Below, in pieces: positions 23,291 through 33,020 of a stretch of DNA of 64,000 nucleotides. A program made the position numbers and the translations under genes. Under the pieces are notes generated by a model that was not told the DNA's origin, did not search any database, and worked only from the letters and a program-made list of their open reading frames with translations. The DNA comes from Casuarius casuarius. Lineage: Eukaryota > Chordata > Aves > Casuariiformes > Casuariidae. The stretch spans positions 1,581,397 to 1,645,396 of the forward strand of contig PTFA01000081.1 of the NCBI GenBank assembly GCA_003342895.1, given 5' to 3'. The number at the start of each line of letters is the position of its first letter. The first letter of the stretch is position 1.

Positions 23291-26200
23291 ATATCAGAAT
23301 CGGGTTTGTACTACCTGCAAACAGACAGGCAGATCTGCTGTGCTGCTTTATTTTATTTTGCCTTAAGATTTATGGCAGTCCCCATAGCTACAACGGGAGG
23401 TACAGCAAACAATCACTTCTCTGGGTGGTAAATGATACCCTATAGCAAGGGCCGCAGCAAATTGTACAAATAGCAGTTTCGGTGCTTCCCGATACTATTG
23501 TTCCCAATACGTGCTGCTGAAACACAAGCAAAAGGCTTGCTTGCTTTTATAACGTAGTTTTTTGTGTAAATGTAATAAAAAAAAAAAGAGAGGCACTATT
23601 TTTTTTTTTTTATTTTTAATCATCTGTCATACTTTCTCCGTTCCAGCAAAACAGAATTCCTTTTAAGGAGCCAGAACTTGTGGAACTCCATCTCCAGGTT
23701 CAGATCACATGCGAGATCGCTTACATGCAGATAAAGAGTTAGCTTAAAATAGTATTAGAGGTTGCAAAGCACAGCTCCCGTTGTCAATTCTGACAATATC
23801 TAATTTTTAAGTGCTTGACTATGCCTTCAATGTTCTTTTAATAGAAATCCTTGAACATTCTTCTCAGGTTTTGGATGGGGGGAAAAAAAAAAAAAAAAGA
23901 CTACAGAAAAATTAAATCCCAGGACTGAAGCTAAGCATACATCTATAGAGATTTGCACAATGGTCCATACCCAGCCAAATTTTAATGGGGCTATTAAAAG
24001 CACATCCCCAACACAAAGGCAAAGCTGCAATTTCAAGCCCTTAATGACTTAAGTTTTTCTGTGAAGACCAGACATAAGCAAGACAGTATTTTCCCTAAGT
24101 CTCTGTGATAAATAGCTTATCTTCTGCTTTATCAACAAAACCAGTCTGAAGCAGATGCAAAGCATATTTGGATCTAGATCGCTAAAACCTAGAAAATATC
24201 ATCAAATATAAAGTCACTGAAAGCAGGATCTTAAAGAGGGAGGTTCTGGACAACATTAATAACAACTAATGCCGTTGGATCCATTTATTATCCGATACAA
24301 TTCCTGCGGCAGTGACACAGATCCTCCGATCCAAACACTACAAAAGGGAAGAAGAATATACATCTTTGTTAAAGGATCTATGAGAAAAGAAAGAGCACAA
24401 ATTCAGAGGTAAAATGTTCCTATGCTTTCCAGGCGTTACAGCTGAAAGGTGCTGTGAATAAGAACGGAGCATCTGGCCGTATCTGGCCGCCTTCCTTACG
24501 CTTTCGTTCTCATCACTCCCTTCCCAGGAGGGTGTGCGAGAAAGCTATAAGCTTAAACTGATGCAGCTAAGGGTACAGTCCAACATGACATTTTTTCTGG
24601 GCTTTAGTTAGTTTGTTTTTAAATCACAGTCATCTCGGTGACCCAGGTGTAACAGCCCCCAAGGTAACGGCAGCATCCCGAGGGAGGGCTGTGAACCGAG
24701 GTGCGGGTCCAAACAGCGGCGCAAGCATGGGAGCACAGCAACTTCTGAAGGAAGTTCTCCCACCTCACCTGCCACCCTCCCCCTTCCAATTTAGTTACTG
24801 TCAAAAGAGCAGTGACTAATGAGAAAAACTCATTAGGCTTATCTCAGCCCAATGGGACCTCTAAAGCCTTCATCAGCATTCAGAATGAAAAATAAGATTA
24901 CACCCCACACCTGTTTAGCTAGATTACAACATCCTCCAATATGCATTCGCTGAATTATTGGAATTTACATCTTGGAGTAACGTTTACCAGCAGTCTTTCT
25001 GCACCCTGACTGGGCCGAGCGTCGCGTGCAACCGCCCGAAGGGGCCAGAGCATCTCAGCTTCCAGCAGCCTTCAGTGACCTTTTCACGATCTGCATTTCA
25101 GCCATCGGTTTATGCCCCTCCTGTCCTCAATTCAGGAGAAACATGGTTTTTTGCTCTATAACCTGAGAAACACACATTGCAAGGTCATGTGAGCTTTACA
25201 GTAACATTTATATTCTGGCAAAAGCCCTTGCGAAGATGCAGTAAAATCAGCATAAAAATGTACAGGGGTCTACACCTGTTTTGCAGGTGTCACACTCTTG
25301 GAGAAATTTCTCTTTCCCTTGGAGAAATAGCAGAAACTATTTGAGAAGCGATGCTCCTTTGCTGCCAACAGCTGCATCTCTATCAGAGGCTCCAAGGGTT
25401 AGCTAATGACTCATCTGAATCTGCAAAGCCTTGGTCTGAGGCTCACAAATGGTCACAGACAAAACTTTTTATGCACAATGGTATTCATGCACTTTATGAC
25501 CTCTATGAATGAAACTGAGGCCTCCCGACTCACAGCAAGCAAGTTTTCCCGTATTGCTAACGGCACAGCTAAATGAGCAAACCTTCCATACGGCAGGAGA
25601 CTTGAACCTGGAGAAAGTCAGAAGTCAGTGGCCTGAGATCCTCCAACAGCACTCGGCACTAGCCGACCAGCAATTCTCCCCATCAGACACCACCTGCACT
25701 ATAAGCACGAAGAGCTGCACGTGCCCTGCATGGACATTGCCACCAGCAAGAAGACTTTTCTCCCTTGCTCCCTCCCATAGCCCTGCTCACACCGACAGGC
25801 TGCACAGCACCTCCCTCATGCCATGGGAGCCAAAACACGTTTTTAGATTGCCATTTTAGGCATCTCTACTTCAGAATTGTATAAGCAGTTGCCAGCAGTC
25901 AATGTCTAACCAAACCAGAAGTGAAAATAGGAAAAAAGCTAACATCCTGAAATGATTTTTAAAAATTGCAAGATTGATTTGCATGGGAATTATTCACATG
26001 GAAAGGTGAAAAGGAAAGGGTAACAGGAACGCAACAACTCCGGAAGCTCTCCACTTGGTCACCTAGCAAATAAACTTCCACTAGACAGCAGAAAGTCCCG
26101 AAAGACATGGAGGAACTACAGACCAACTCCAGCAAATTCTGCAGGAGACGTCTACGAGTCTCCTGGTAATGCCAGGGAAAAATACAGAGCTTGTTCACCT

Positions 26201-26580
26201 TATCCGAAGGATTTATCCTTTGCCTAGAAAACACCATCCAACACAAAGTCACTGTGTCAAGGGGAACCACCGTGGAGCGAAAGGGCTCACAGAGGAGGAA
26301 TTTTGCTTCTGGGTGCAAACGGACTGCAGCAAAGCGAGAGGGGAGGCTCTGCTGTAACAGCCCGAGCGTATGACTCTGAGGGGAAAGAGAAATTACATGC
26401 CGTGCACAAACATATCCAGCTCCGGCCACTGCTGGAGGCAGGACATCAGCCACCAAGGGCCGATAGATTGATCCCCTATGACAAATCCTATATTCCTGTG
26501 AAGTTAACCATATAATTAAAACCTTCTGCTGCTGCACATACTAATTACACGGGCAGTATTTATTTCAGGAGTCAGCAACC
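23291..26580. other. single-copy non-coding stretch
   Basis: No gene recognised. A-rich runs lie at 23578-23589 and 23881-23898, with a T run near 23600. A 192-codon minus-strand frame (25959-26537) shows no domain and overlaps several + frames. No transposon recognised. Confidence 0.5.
24471..24490. repeat. 10-bp tandem duplication
   Basis: ATCTGGCCGT is followed directly by ATCTGGCCGC. A small two-copy duplication of no evident function. Confidence 0.8.
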
Positions 26581-27034
26581 CCTTGACTGACAGCGATGGC
26601 AGCACCGGGTGACTACAGCAGTCAGGCAAAGGCGTAAGCGCCTGGAGCTGTCAGCTCATCGGAGGACACCGACAGCAACCACCTCCCGCTGAGCCGGGGA
26701 TGCTCAAGAGCAAGTCCGAGAAGCCGTAACTCGGTTCCTTGGTGAGCTAACGCTTCCCAGACCTGTTTCTGCCGACGGCAGCACTGCCCCGGCTGCAGAG
26801 CAACGTGAGCATCAAAGGCCCAGAGAAACCTCGCAGCTCCCACGTGCGTGGTGCCCGCGCGGTGGTACCCGGCCTGAGCAAGCCGTTGTGCTGACCACAC
26901 ACATTCACTTACACACCATCCCGTGGGGCCGACGGAATTGCTTTTTGCATACATTAAATGTTTTTCCTTTGAATTAGCCCCAAACTTCGTCTACCACAGC
27001 CAAGCACTGGCCACCCCAATGCCACGGGGCAGCG

Positions 27035-27115
27035 GAGGCTGATGCTGGCTCCGGCCGGGCCGGGGGCGAAAGCCGGCTCCATGACGCAGTGCGCCGGGCG
27101 GTCATTAGGCTCAGT
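27035..27115. promoter_or_regulatory. CpG-dense patch
   Basis: About a dozen CpG occur in 80 bp (for example GGCCGGGCCGGGGGCG, then GTGCGCCGGGCGG). It directly precedes the candidate conserved block at 27138-27310. Too short for a formal CpG island. Confidence 0.35.
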
Positions 27116-27137
27116 GCGTTTGCCTCCTCTCGTTAAT

Positions 27138-27310
27138 CCGTGCCATTCAGAGGCCTTCAGGAAATGAATGGCTGTAATCACCACGCTGGCTTTTAGCTGA
27201 AAAGACAGCATTAGATTTCATCAGCCATTTCCCTGTCACATCGCATTGTCTGCGGAGGATAATGAGCCCAAAGGCTCTGCGCCACTTCAGCTGCTCCCGC
27301 TTGATGGTTA
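27138..27310. promoter_or_regulatory. candidate conserved non-coding block
   Basis: Complex sequence with GGCTGTAATCACC and GGATAATGAG (bicoid/Otx-type TAATC words), CCTGTCACATC (TALE-like TGTCA), and no simple repeats. It is flanked upstream by a CpG-dense patch. The combination resembles known developmental enhancers. This is inferred from texture, and conservation was not tested. Confidence 0.25.
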
Positions 27311-28460
27311 ACGTATTACTTCTTGGTGCACAAGGACAGGCGAGTGTCCTGGAGCCCGGGGAGAGCCGGGAGACGCCTGCAAAGACACGGTGCACCTGTG
27401 ACTCTGCTCACGTATTTTTTCCCCATAGGTTTGTACTGAGGCTTGGGCACGAGTTTTCCCAATTGCATTGCAGACACTAGCAGTCTGCATGGAAAGAAAG
27501 ACATAGTGCTGTTCTTTAAGGGTTGCTTGGCCTTAAAAAAAAGTAAAAATAAAATAATAATGATCCTTGCTGGTTTTAATAGGAACTTTTGGGTTTCTGT
27601 CAAAGAAATTATTTTTTGAATTCGAACTTACCCGGCCACTTCCTATGCAGTCTGCTTCTTTTTGGTTCATCCGGGATATTACAAAATTGTGTTATTTATA
27701 CTTCTGTTCATTTTCACATTCCCCGGATACACTAATAGCTGAGCTATAAGCACTGCAGCGAAATGGTCACTGAGCGTTTCCAGCACCTCTCCTCACTCCT
27801 CCACTCTCCGCTGCCAAATGTCTCTTACAGCTAATGCCGGTAAACCCGCGTGTCCCAGCTGAGGCAGCTAGACCCCAGGCTGAGGTGCAGCGAGCAAACG
27901 GTTCCCAACGGGAATTTGGGAGAAACTTCGGATGCTTACATTAAGTCACAAACAGTTGATTTAAAGAGTTGATGCTGGCTAGGGGATAAACAGAATCAGA
28001 ACATTTTTAGTTTGTGAAATTTTTGCAAGATTGAGGGATGAGGGATACCAACCTAAGCTACGCAAAATCACCAGCCTCTGAAGAACACCAGCATGGGGAG
28101 CTAAGCTCAGCGACCCTGGGACAAATCCAGTCTCAGCTACCACAGCACCACTAGGAAAGATCCAGGTCTATCCCACAGACAGACTGTGGGGGGGCTTTTA
28201 TTCCTAAAAAACATGACTTAGGGAGGATCCACCTGTCCGTAACCTGCACTGCTCCAGCCTCTTCTGCCCGGATGCTGTTCAACCCGACAGCATCAGTCAC
28301 ATCCTGCAACTTCCCCCCTTTCTGCCTCACACCACAATATTACAGTTATTTAACCTTAGGTGATCTGATATTGAGCTTTCTGTCTAAACATAGCTTCTGA
28401 AAAGTGACTCCATGTAAACCATATAGCAATTACTACTCTATATGTCACATAGTTAATGAT
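27311..28460. other. single-copy non-coding stretch
   Basis: No gene or recognised repeat. Frames are short and mutually overlapping. Confidence 0.5.
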
Positions 28461-28484
28461 GGCGGGGGGGGAAGGGGGGAGGGG
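28461..28484 (+). other. G-quadruplex candidate
   Basis: The + strand has GG, then runs of eight, six and four G separated by only one or two bases. That is enough for a three-tetrad quadruplex with very short loops. A CAACAAAAAAACCCC stretch follows. Structure is predicted from the pattern only. Confidence 0.5.
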
Positions 28485-28714
28485 ACACGACAACAAAAAA
28501 ACCCCTAAAAAGTCCTAACACAGACAGGACAGTTAAGCGCCCCATTTCCAAATGAACTGCAATTTGCCCAGTTACCTGAACAGCGCTGGGATTACTGCCT
28601 TCACCATGCTGACAGATGGCATTTTGTAGTTGCGAGACACAATAAATTTAAAGTGCATTCTTAAGGCGAAACACATGAGAAAAAGACTTAAGGACCTAAA
28701 ATGGCAAAAGATGG

Positions 28715-28812
28715 ACTGTATCATGCACACAAGATTCAGGGTTTCGTTCTGCTCTCACACCAGGACTGATCCCATTAACTTCCACGTAGACAGGCCGGAT
28801 TTACTTGGTTGC
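28715..28812. repeat. relic of an ancient palindromic interspersed repeat
   Basis: The text 'gttctgctctcacaccaggac' runs on to 'cccattaacttccacgtag' and 'ggccggatttac'. This follows the order of the same old palindromic repeat family suspected at 23.2 kb (gctctcacaccagg / tccattgacttc / ggatttac). Divergence is high, the boundaries are approximate and the family name is not recalled. Confidence 0.45.
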
Positions 28813-28913
28813 AAACAATCAAAACGAGGCCAGCGGATCCAGGCCAAGGGAGCTCTTCGCTTTAAGGCCAGCAGGCTCTGCTGCCTGGTCCGGACGTACC
28901 CCTGCTCGTGGCA

Positions 28914-28925
28914 CGGCACGTGCCG
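28914..28925. promoter_or_regulatory. 12-bp palindromic E-box
   Basis: CGGCACGTGCCG is a perfect 12-bp palindrome centred on CACGTG, the class bound by USF/MYC/MITF-type bHLH-ZIP dimers. It lies in a GC-rich stretch (28830-28990). The occurrence is certain; function is inferred. Confidence 0.35.
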
Positions 28926-30601
28926 GAGAGGGCTGCTGGGCCGGGCCAGGGCACGCGCCAGGCTGCAACCCAGCATCAGTGCCCCGATACCAGCCTAGGT
29001 AATCTCCTTTTTACCTTGCCCAGCTTCTTATAAGAAATAATCGATGAGGAAAGCAGGCTTTAGAGTAACTTAGTGATGATACAGGAGCAATTAGTCAGCA
29101 CATGGTCCAAACTGCCCGGCTCGCTGGTTAAATACATATAAAACCTATGAGGATCAGCATAAATAGGACACTGAATCCTGCTGTTCCCTAGACAGACAAA
29201 AATCACCCCCAGAGATGCTCCCACCCAGAGGTGAGTGTGCAAGGGCGGATCAAAAACACAGCGTTGTTAAGACCAAGGTAAAAATATGGGAATTAAAGAC
29301 TTCCCACTAAACGTCACATCCTTACATCACAAGGAAAGTTTCCAAGGCTCCTGTTTAAAACCTAAACAAAACACCTCTTTATTTGCAATGCGTTTCCTTA
29401 CCTTTCCTTCCTCTGTAATCCCCTTGACTGTAACAAAGCTGGTGGCTAAAAGTCCACCACTCACCTCCACGTTGCACTTGTTGGCTTTCACAATCATTTA
29501 CAGTTTGTTACTTTTTATTAGGAAAAAAAGCAGTTTAATATAAACTATAATGACCAAGCATGAAGGATATGAAGTGAAAATGCAATAAACATTATTGCTT
29601 GGCAGCTGTCGGGTGACCCGCGTGAGCCCAGCTGATGGTGTTCACCCGGTATCTCACAGAGCAGTGCCCACCTCACGATTAAGGTTAATCGGTGACTTTA
29701 AGGGCAGCACGAGCAAGGAGGCCAAGGACTGAGCGGGCCGTGCAAATTCAGCACACGGTTCCTCCCCGAGCCGAGGCAGAGGCAGACCGTCTGGGTGTCG
29801 TGGCACAAACGTATCTGCTATTCCTCGGCAGAGGCAGATGCACAGGCAGCGCGCTGACAGGTCTCCACAGACGGTGACAGACGATTTCGCAGGCAATGAA
29901 GTTTTAAACAAAACAAATAACAATAATAAAAAAAAAAGATACCAAGAGCGCAGATTGCCTCTGATGTGACCGAAGACTTCCTTTGAGGATGCTAGCAGGG
30001 TAGAGAATTGATTTTAAAGTTTCCCTTTTCACGCCACACGCGGTGCTTGAATCAAACATGAGCATGCATAAAGATCCCTCTCCCTGGAAGACAGGTTTAG
30101 ACTCCGAGCTTTTGGCAGCAAGACATGCAAAACACTAAATATTTATCAGACTCTTTGGGCCAAACACCTAAGCGTAGGCTCTGCACAATTTTTACAGGGC
30201 AGTACCTCCTGCGGCAGGGCCGGCGAGCTCTCGGTGCAGCCTAGAAGACCAGCTCCTCGGAGACTGGGCTCCCTCCGTTAACGCGAAACTACAGATTTTA
30301 TTTGTCCTCACTGACAGCATTCACTGTAAATGCAGCTATTAGGAAGCCAGCAGCCCCAATGACTTCTCCTTCCTTGTCTGTTTGAAATTAGGAGGCGATT
30401 TTGTTTGTTTTCTTCTCCTCAGCAAATTACAGCAGCTTCCTCGCCTAGGCAGGGGGCAGCCATAGGCATAGGTGGTCCTGGGCATCAGGCCCCCAGCGGC
30501 GAGCAGACATTTCTCAAAGTCAGATCTCCCCACTCAGAAAAACAGCCCCCCCCAACTCTCACCCACAAAATAGGCTTGTAATTAATACATCAACTTCTAT
30601 T
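28926..30601. other. single-copy non-coding stretch
   Basis: No gene recognised. A consensus donor CAGAG|GTGAGT at 29231 follows an acceptor-like CCCTAG at 29191, which would give a 39-nt open micro-exon. This is too weak to call. The homeodomain dyad at 29676-29691 is described separately. Confidence 0.5.
29676..29691. promoter_or_regulatory. 16-bp homeodomain-type dyad
   Basis: CGATTAA and TTAATCG flank a GG spacer and are exact reverse complements. Each half holds a TAATC/GATTA core of the Otx/Pitx/bicoid class, so two homeodomains could bind in a closely spaced inverted arrangement. Function is inferred. Confidence 0.35.
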
Positions 30602-30620
30602 AAAAAAAAAAAAAAAAAAA
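30602..30620. repeat. poly(A) tract, 19 A
   Basis: An uninterrupted A run just upstream of the single ambiguous base at 30653. Confidence 0.85.
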
Positions 30621-30652
30621 TCAGACCTCAGGCTCCTGGAAACCAGGTCACA

Positions 30653-30653
30653 N
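30653..30653. other. ambiguous base (N)
   Basis: A single N in CACANAAACC. Assembly or base-calling uncertainty, not biology. Confidence 0.99.
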
Positions 30654-30769
30654 AAACCGCCCATTAGGCAATTTTCAGGCCATTCTGCAATTTTCCAGCT
30701 CTTGATGCATCAGCATTTAAATGGTCACACCAGGACTCAGCTTGTCCCTGCCGCTTTTCCCACTCTCCT

Positions 30770-30900
30770 TCCTCCCCTTTTGCTTGACTCACCCTCCCTG
30801 CTCCCCTTTTGCTTGACTCTCCCTCCCTCCTCCCCTTTTCCTTGACGCACCTTCCCTCCTCCCCTTTTGCCTGACTCCCACTCTCCTTCCTCCCCTCTCC
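30770..30900. repeat. 29-bp minisatellite, about 4.5 copies
   Basis: Four units start at 30770, 30799, 30828 and 30857, each with the pattern CTCCCCTTTT-G/C-CTTGAC plus a CCCTCCC tail, followed by a partial unit to about 30900. The + strand is nearly pure pyrimidine apart from the GAC motif. Because 29 is not a multiple of three, each unit shifts the frame. All three minus-strand frames are therefore open and read the same Lys/Gly/Glu-rich motif in rotation. These frames are artefacts. Confidence 0.9.
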
Positions 30901-32879
30901 CCGCCACAGAGCCGATGCCAAATTCGGCACCGTAACACAGCAACAAGAGGCCCCTGGGAGCCAGCACCGTGCCGCTCACGGGGCACGGACGGGAGAAGCT
31001 GTTAATGGCGTATCTGCTCGTTGAGCTGGCACTTCACAAATTAAATTGGAAACGTGAATTCCAGCATACGACTAACTGTATTTTAGACAGGATATTTTTA
31101 TGTAGCCTGAGTTCTTTGCAAAGGACCTGGACCATATATACAGCCAACGTGTTGGGCACCTGAAGAGCAGGACCTTACTGCCATATCCTCCCATGCTGAG
31201 GATAGGGCTTGCTACTGCTACAAACAACGCACAAAGCAGAAAGGCAGCAGAAAAATAGCAGCATTGAACCCACATCAAGTTATCCCGAAGTCTACCATGG
31301 ACTCACATGGACATTCAAATGATCCTGTGCTGCTTTTGGACTATTAAAAGTGATATGTCTTAAAGAGAGGTTTGGGAAAAGTGAGGGCGAGATGCATGAA
31401 CCAAGGGGTTCTTAGCAAATTATATAGTCTGGGGAAAAAGGCCTTAGCACCCCTCCCAGGCCCCTCCAAAACACCAAACCACATCTAGTTTTGCAGCCTG
31501 GGCTGAGTTAAGGGAGCACTAAGAGCAGCAGGTACCTGTGAGGGAAGACACATTGCAGCAAGGCCGTCTTTGGGCTGTAAGGTTGCACAAGCAACACCTT
31601 CCCATTTGCCACCTCTCTGTGTCCTGATTTTGTGGGGAACAAAACCCCCAAATGTGGGCCCAAAGCTGCAACACAGGCAGCCAAAAGAGCACGCAACATG
31701 ACCATAACCACTATGACCAAAGTATAAGCGATCACCACTACCCAAGAAGTCAGATGACATTTGTCACATCAACCAAGAAAAACAGAGAATGATTCTTGGT
31801 CAACATCCAAAGAACTGCTTCCCAACTGAGGAGCACAAAAGTAGGCAAAAAAAAAAAAAAAAAACCTTTCAGAAAAAAAAAAAAAATTATTTTCCTCCAG
31901 CAGCCCTAACTGCAAGCGCGTATCAAGATCTGATTCATCCAGGCAGTCTGGTGCATCTCATGAAGAGACCAGTGCCATCAGTACCGATGCCTGTGCTGCA
32001 GGATCAGCAGGGATGTGCGAGGAGGAAAGGGGTAGGGAGGGTTGACAGGCTGCAGTTCAAGGAAGAAGCTTTGATCTAAGACAGAAGAAAAAAGAAAATT
32101 AAGAGTCCTCTAGACTGTATCAGGATGGTTTATTTATCAAGCCAGAGCCTATGAGGACTGCACCGGTTGCTTGCAAGTTCCCTGGCCTATGTCAATTGTT
32201 TATTTATGATCCCGTAATTGAGTTATGTCAGAGTGCCGGATCTGGGAATGAGAGTACTTCCTAAAGGACGATGAACACGAGCACGTCTTACCCCGCCAGC
32301 GCTCCAGGCTTCCTAGGGCTTTTTATGCTCCAGCCTTCCCCCACATATTTTGCTGCTCTCACAAGTGCTTACATCTTATTTCCCAGCTTCTGGTCTTTTT
32401 CTTGTTGGGGATATATTTACAAAATGTGAGCCAGTCATTAATAATCTAATCCTCTTTCTCAGTTACGAATAGAGTAGTTTTTCGCAACAGAATACCACTC
32501 TTTTCCTCCTCCCAACATACTTTAAATACACACCTCTTATTTCCCCTAATCTTCCTGATCCTTCCCCCAGCTTCTGTAACGTAGCGTAACCTGCCCTGGT
32601 TGCTTCCCTTTCTTCCGTCTTATACCATGTTTGAAAATCCAAGCACAGGAAATAAATGCTCTGTTGTAAAAGCCATCATTACCCCTTTCTTGTTTCTCTT
32701 CTTTCACCATAGTCTGCAGATGCTGAATATTACCAATAGGCCAAATTTTTTTTATTTTTATTCTGCCCCTCACTGTACTCTATCCAGTAAGTTCTGTAGT
32801 TCTCAAAGCGTAGTATCGTTTGTGTTCTAAGAACATGAAACAACTCCCCACCGAGCTGTGGGAGGCTCGTTATTTCTCG
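30901..32879. other. non-coding stretch
   Basis: No gene recognised. A-runs lie at 31847-31864 and 31873-31886. 31380-31800 is unique sequence with two long opposed minus-strand frames (91 and 76 codons) that are hydrophobic in one phase, but no family is recognised. 32330-32830 is pyrimidine-rich. Confidence 0.45.
31847..31886. repeat. two poly(A) runs (18 and 14 A)
   Basis: A18 and A14 are separated by CCTTTCAG. Low-complexity sequence. Confidence 0.85.
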
Positions 32880-33020
32880 CAGAGGTCATTATCACCGAAG
32901 TACAAAGGATTCACAAACACTAATGATCATTTCCCAAAACATCCTTATGAGGCAGAGGCAAGACGCACCTTTTCTAAAGGAGGAACTGAAACCCGGAGAG
33001 CAGGGTACCCGACCACTGCC
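32880..33020 (-). mobile_element. MIR/CORE-SINE-like relic
   Basis: The + strand reads as the reverse complement of a MIR-type SINE. 'TTCACAAACACTAATGATCA' corresponds to the 'ttacaaacactaatgaatta' segment. 'CATCCTTATGAGGCAGAGGC' corresponds to 'acccctatgaggtaggt'. 'AGGAGGAACTGAAACCCGGA' corresponds to 'gatgaggaaactgaggcaca'. The three blocks are in the right order and spacing. Such SINEs are ancient in amniotes and only relics survive in birds. The match is from memory of the consensus. Confidence 0.6.

Noticed and set aside
25959..26537. 192-codon minus-strand frame
   Set aside because: No domain, overlapped by several + frames, no splice or promoter evidence.
29192..29231. 39-nt open micro-exon before CAGAG|GTGAGT
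   Set aside because: The donor is good but the acceptor lacks a proper pyrimidine tract and no partner exon is seen.
30664..30986. Three overlapping Lys/Glu/Gly-rich minus-strand frames
   Set aside because: Translation of the 29-bp minisatellite in rotating phase, not protein genes.
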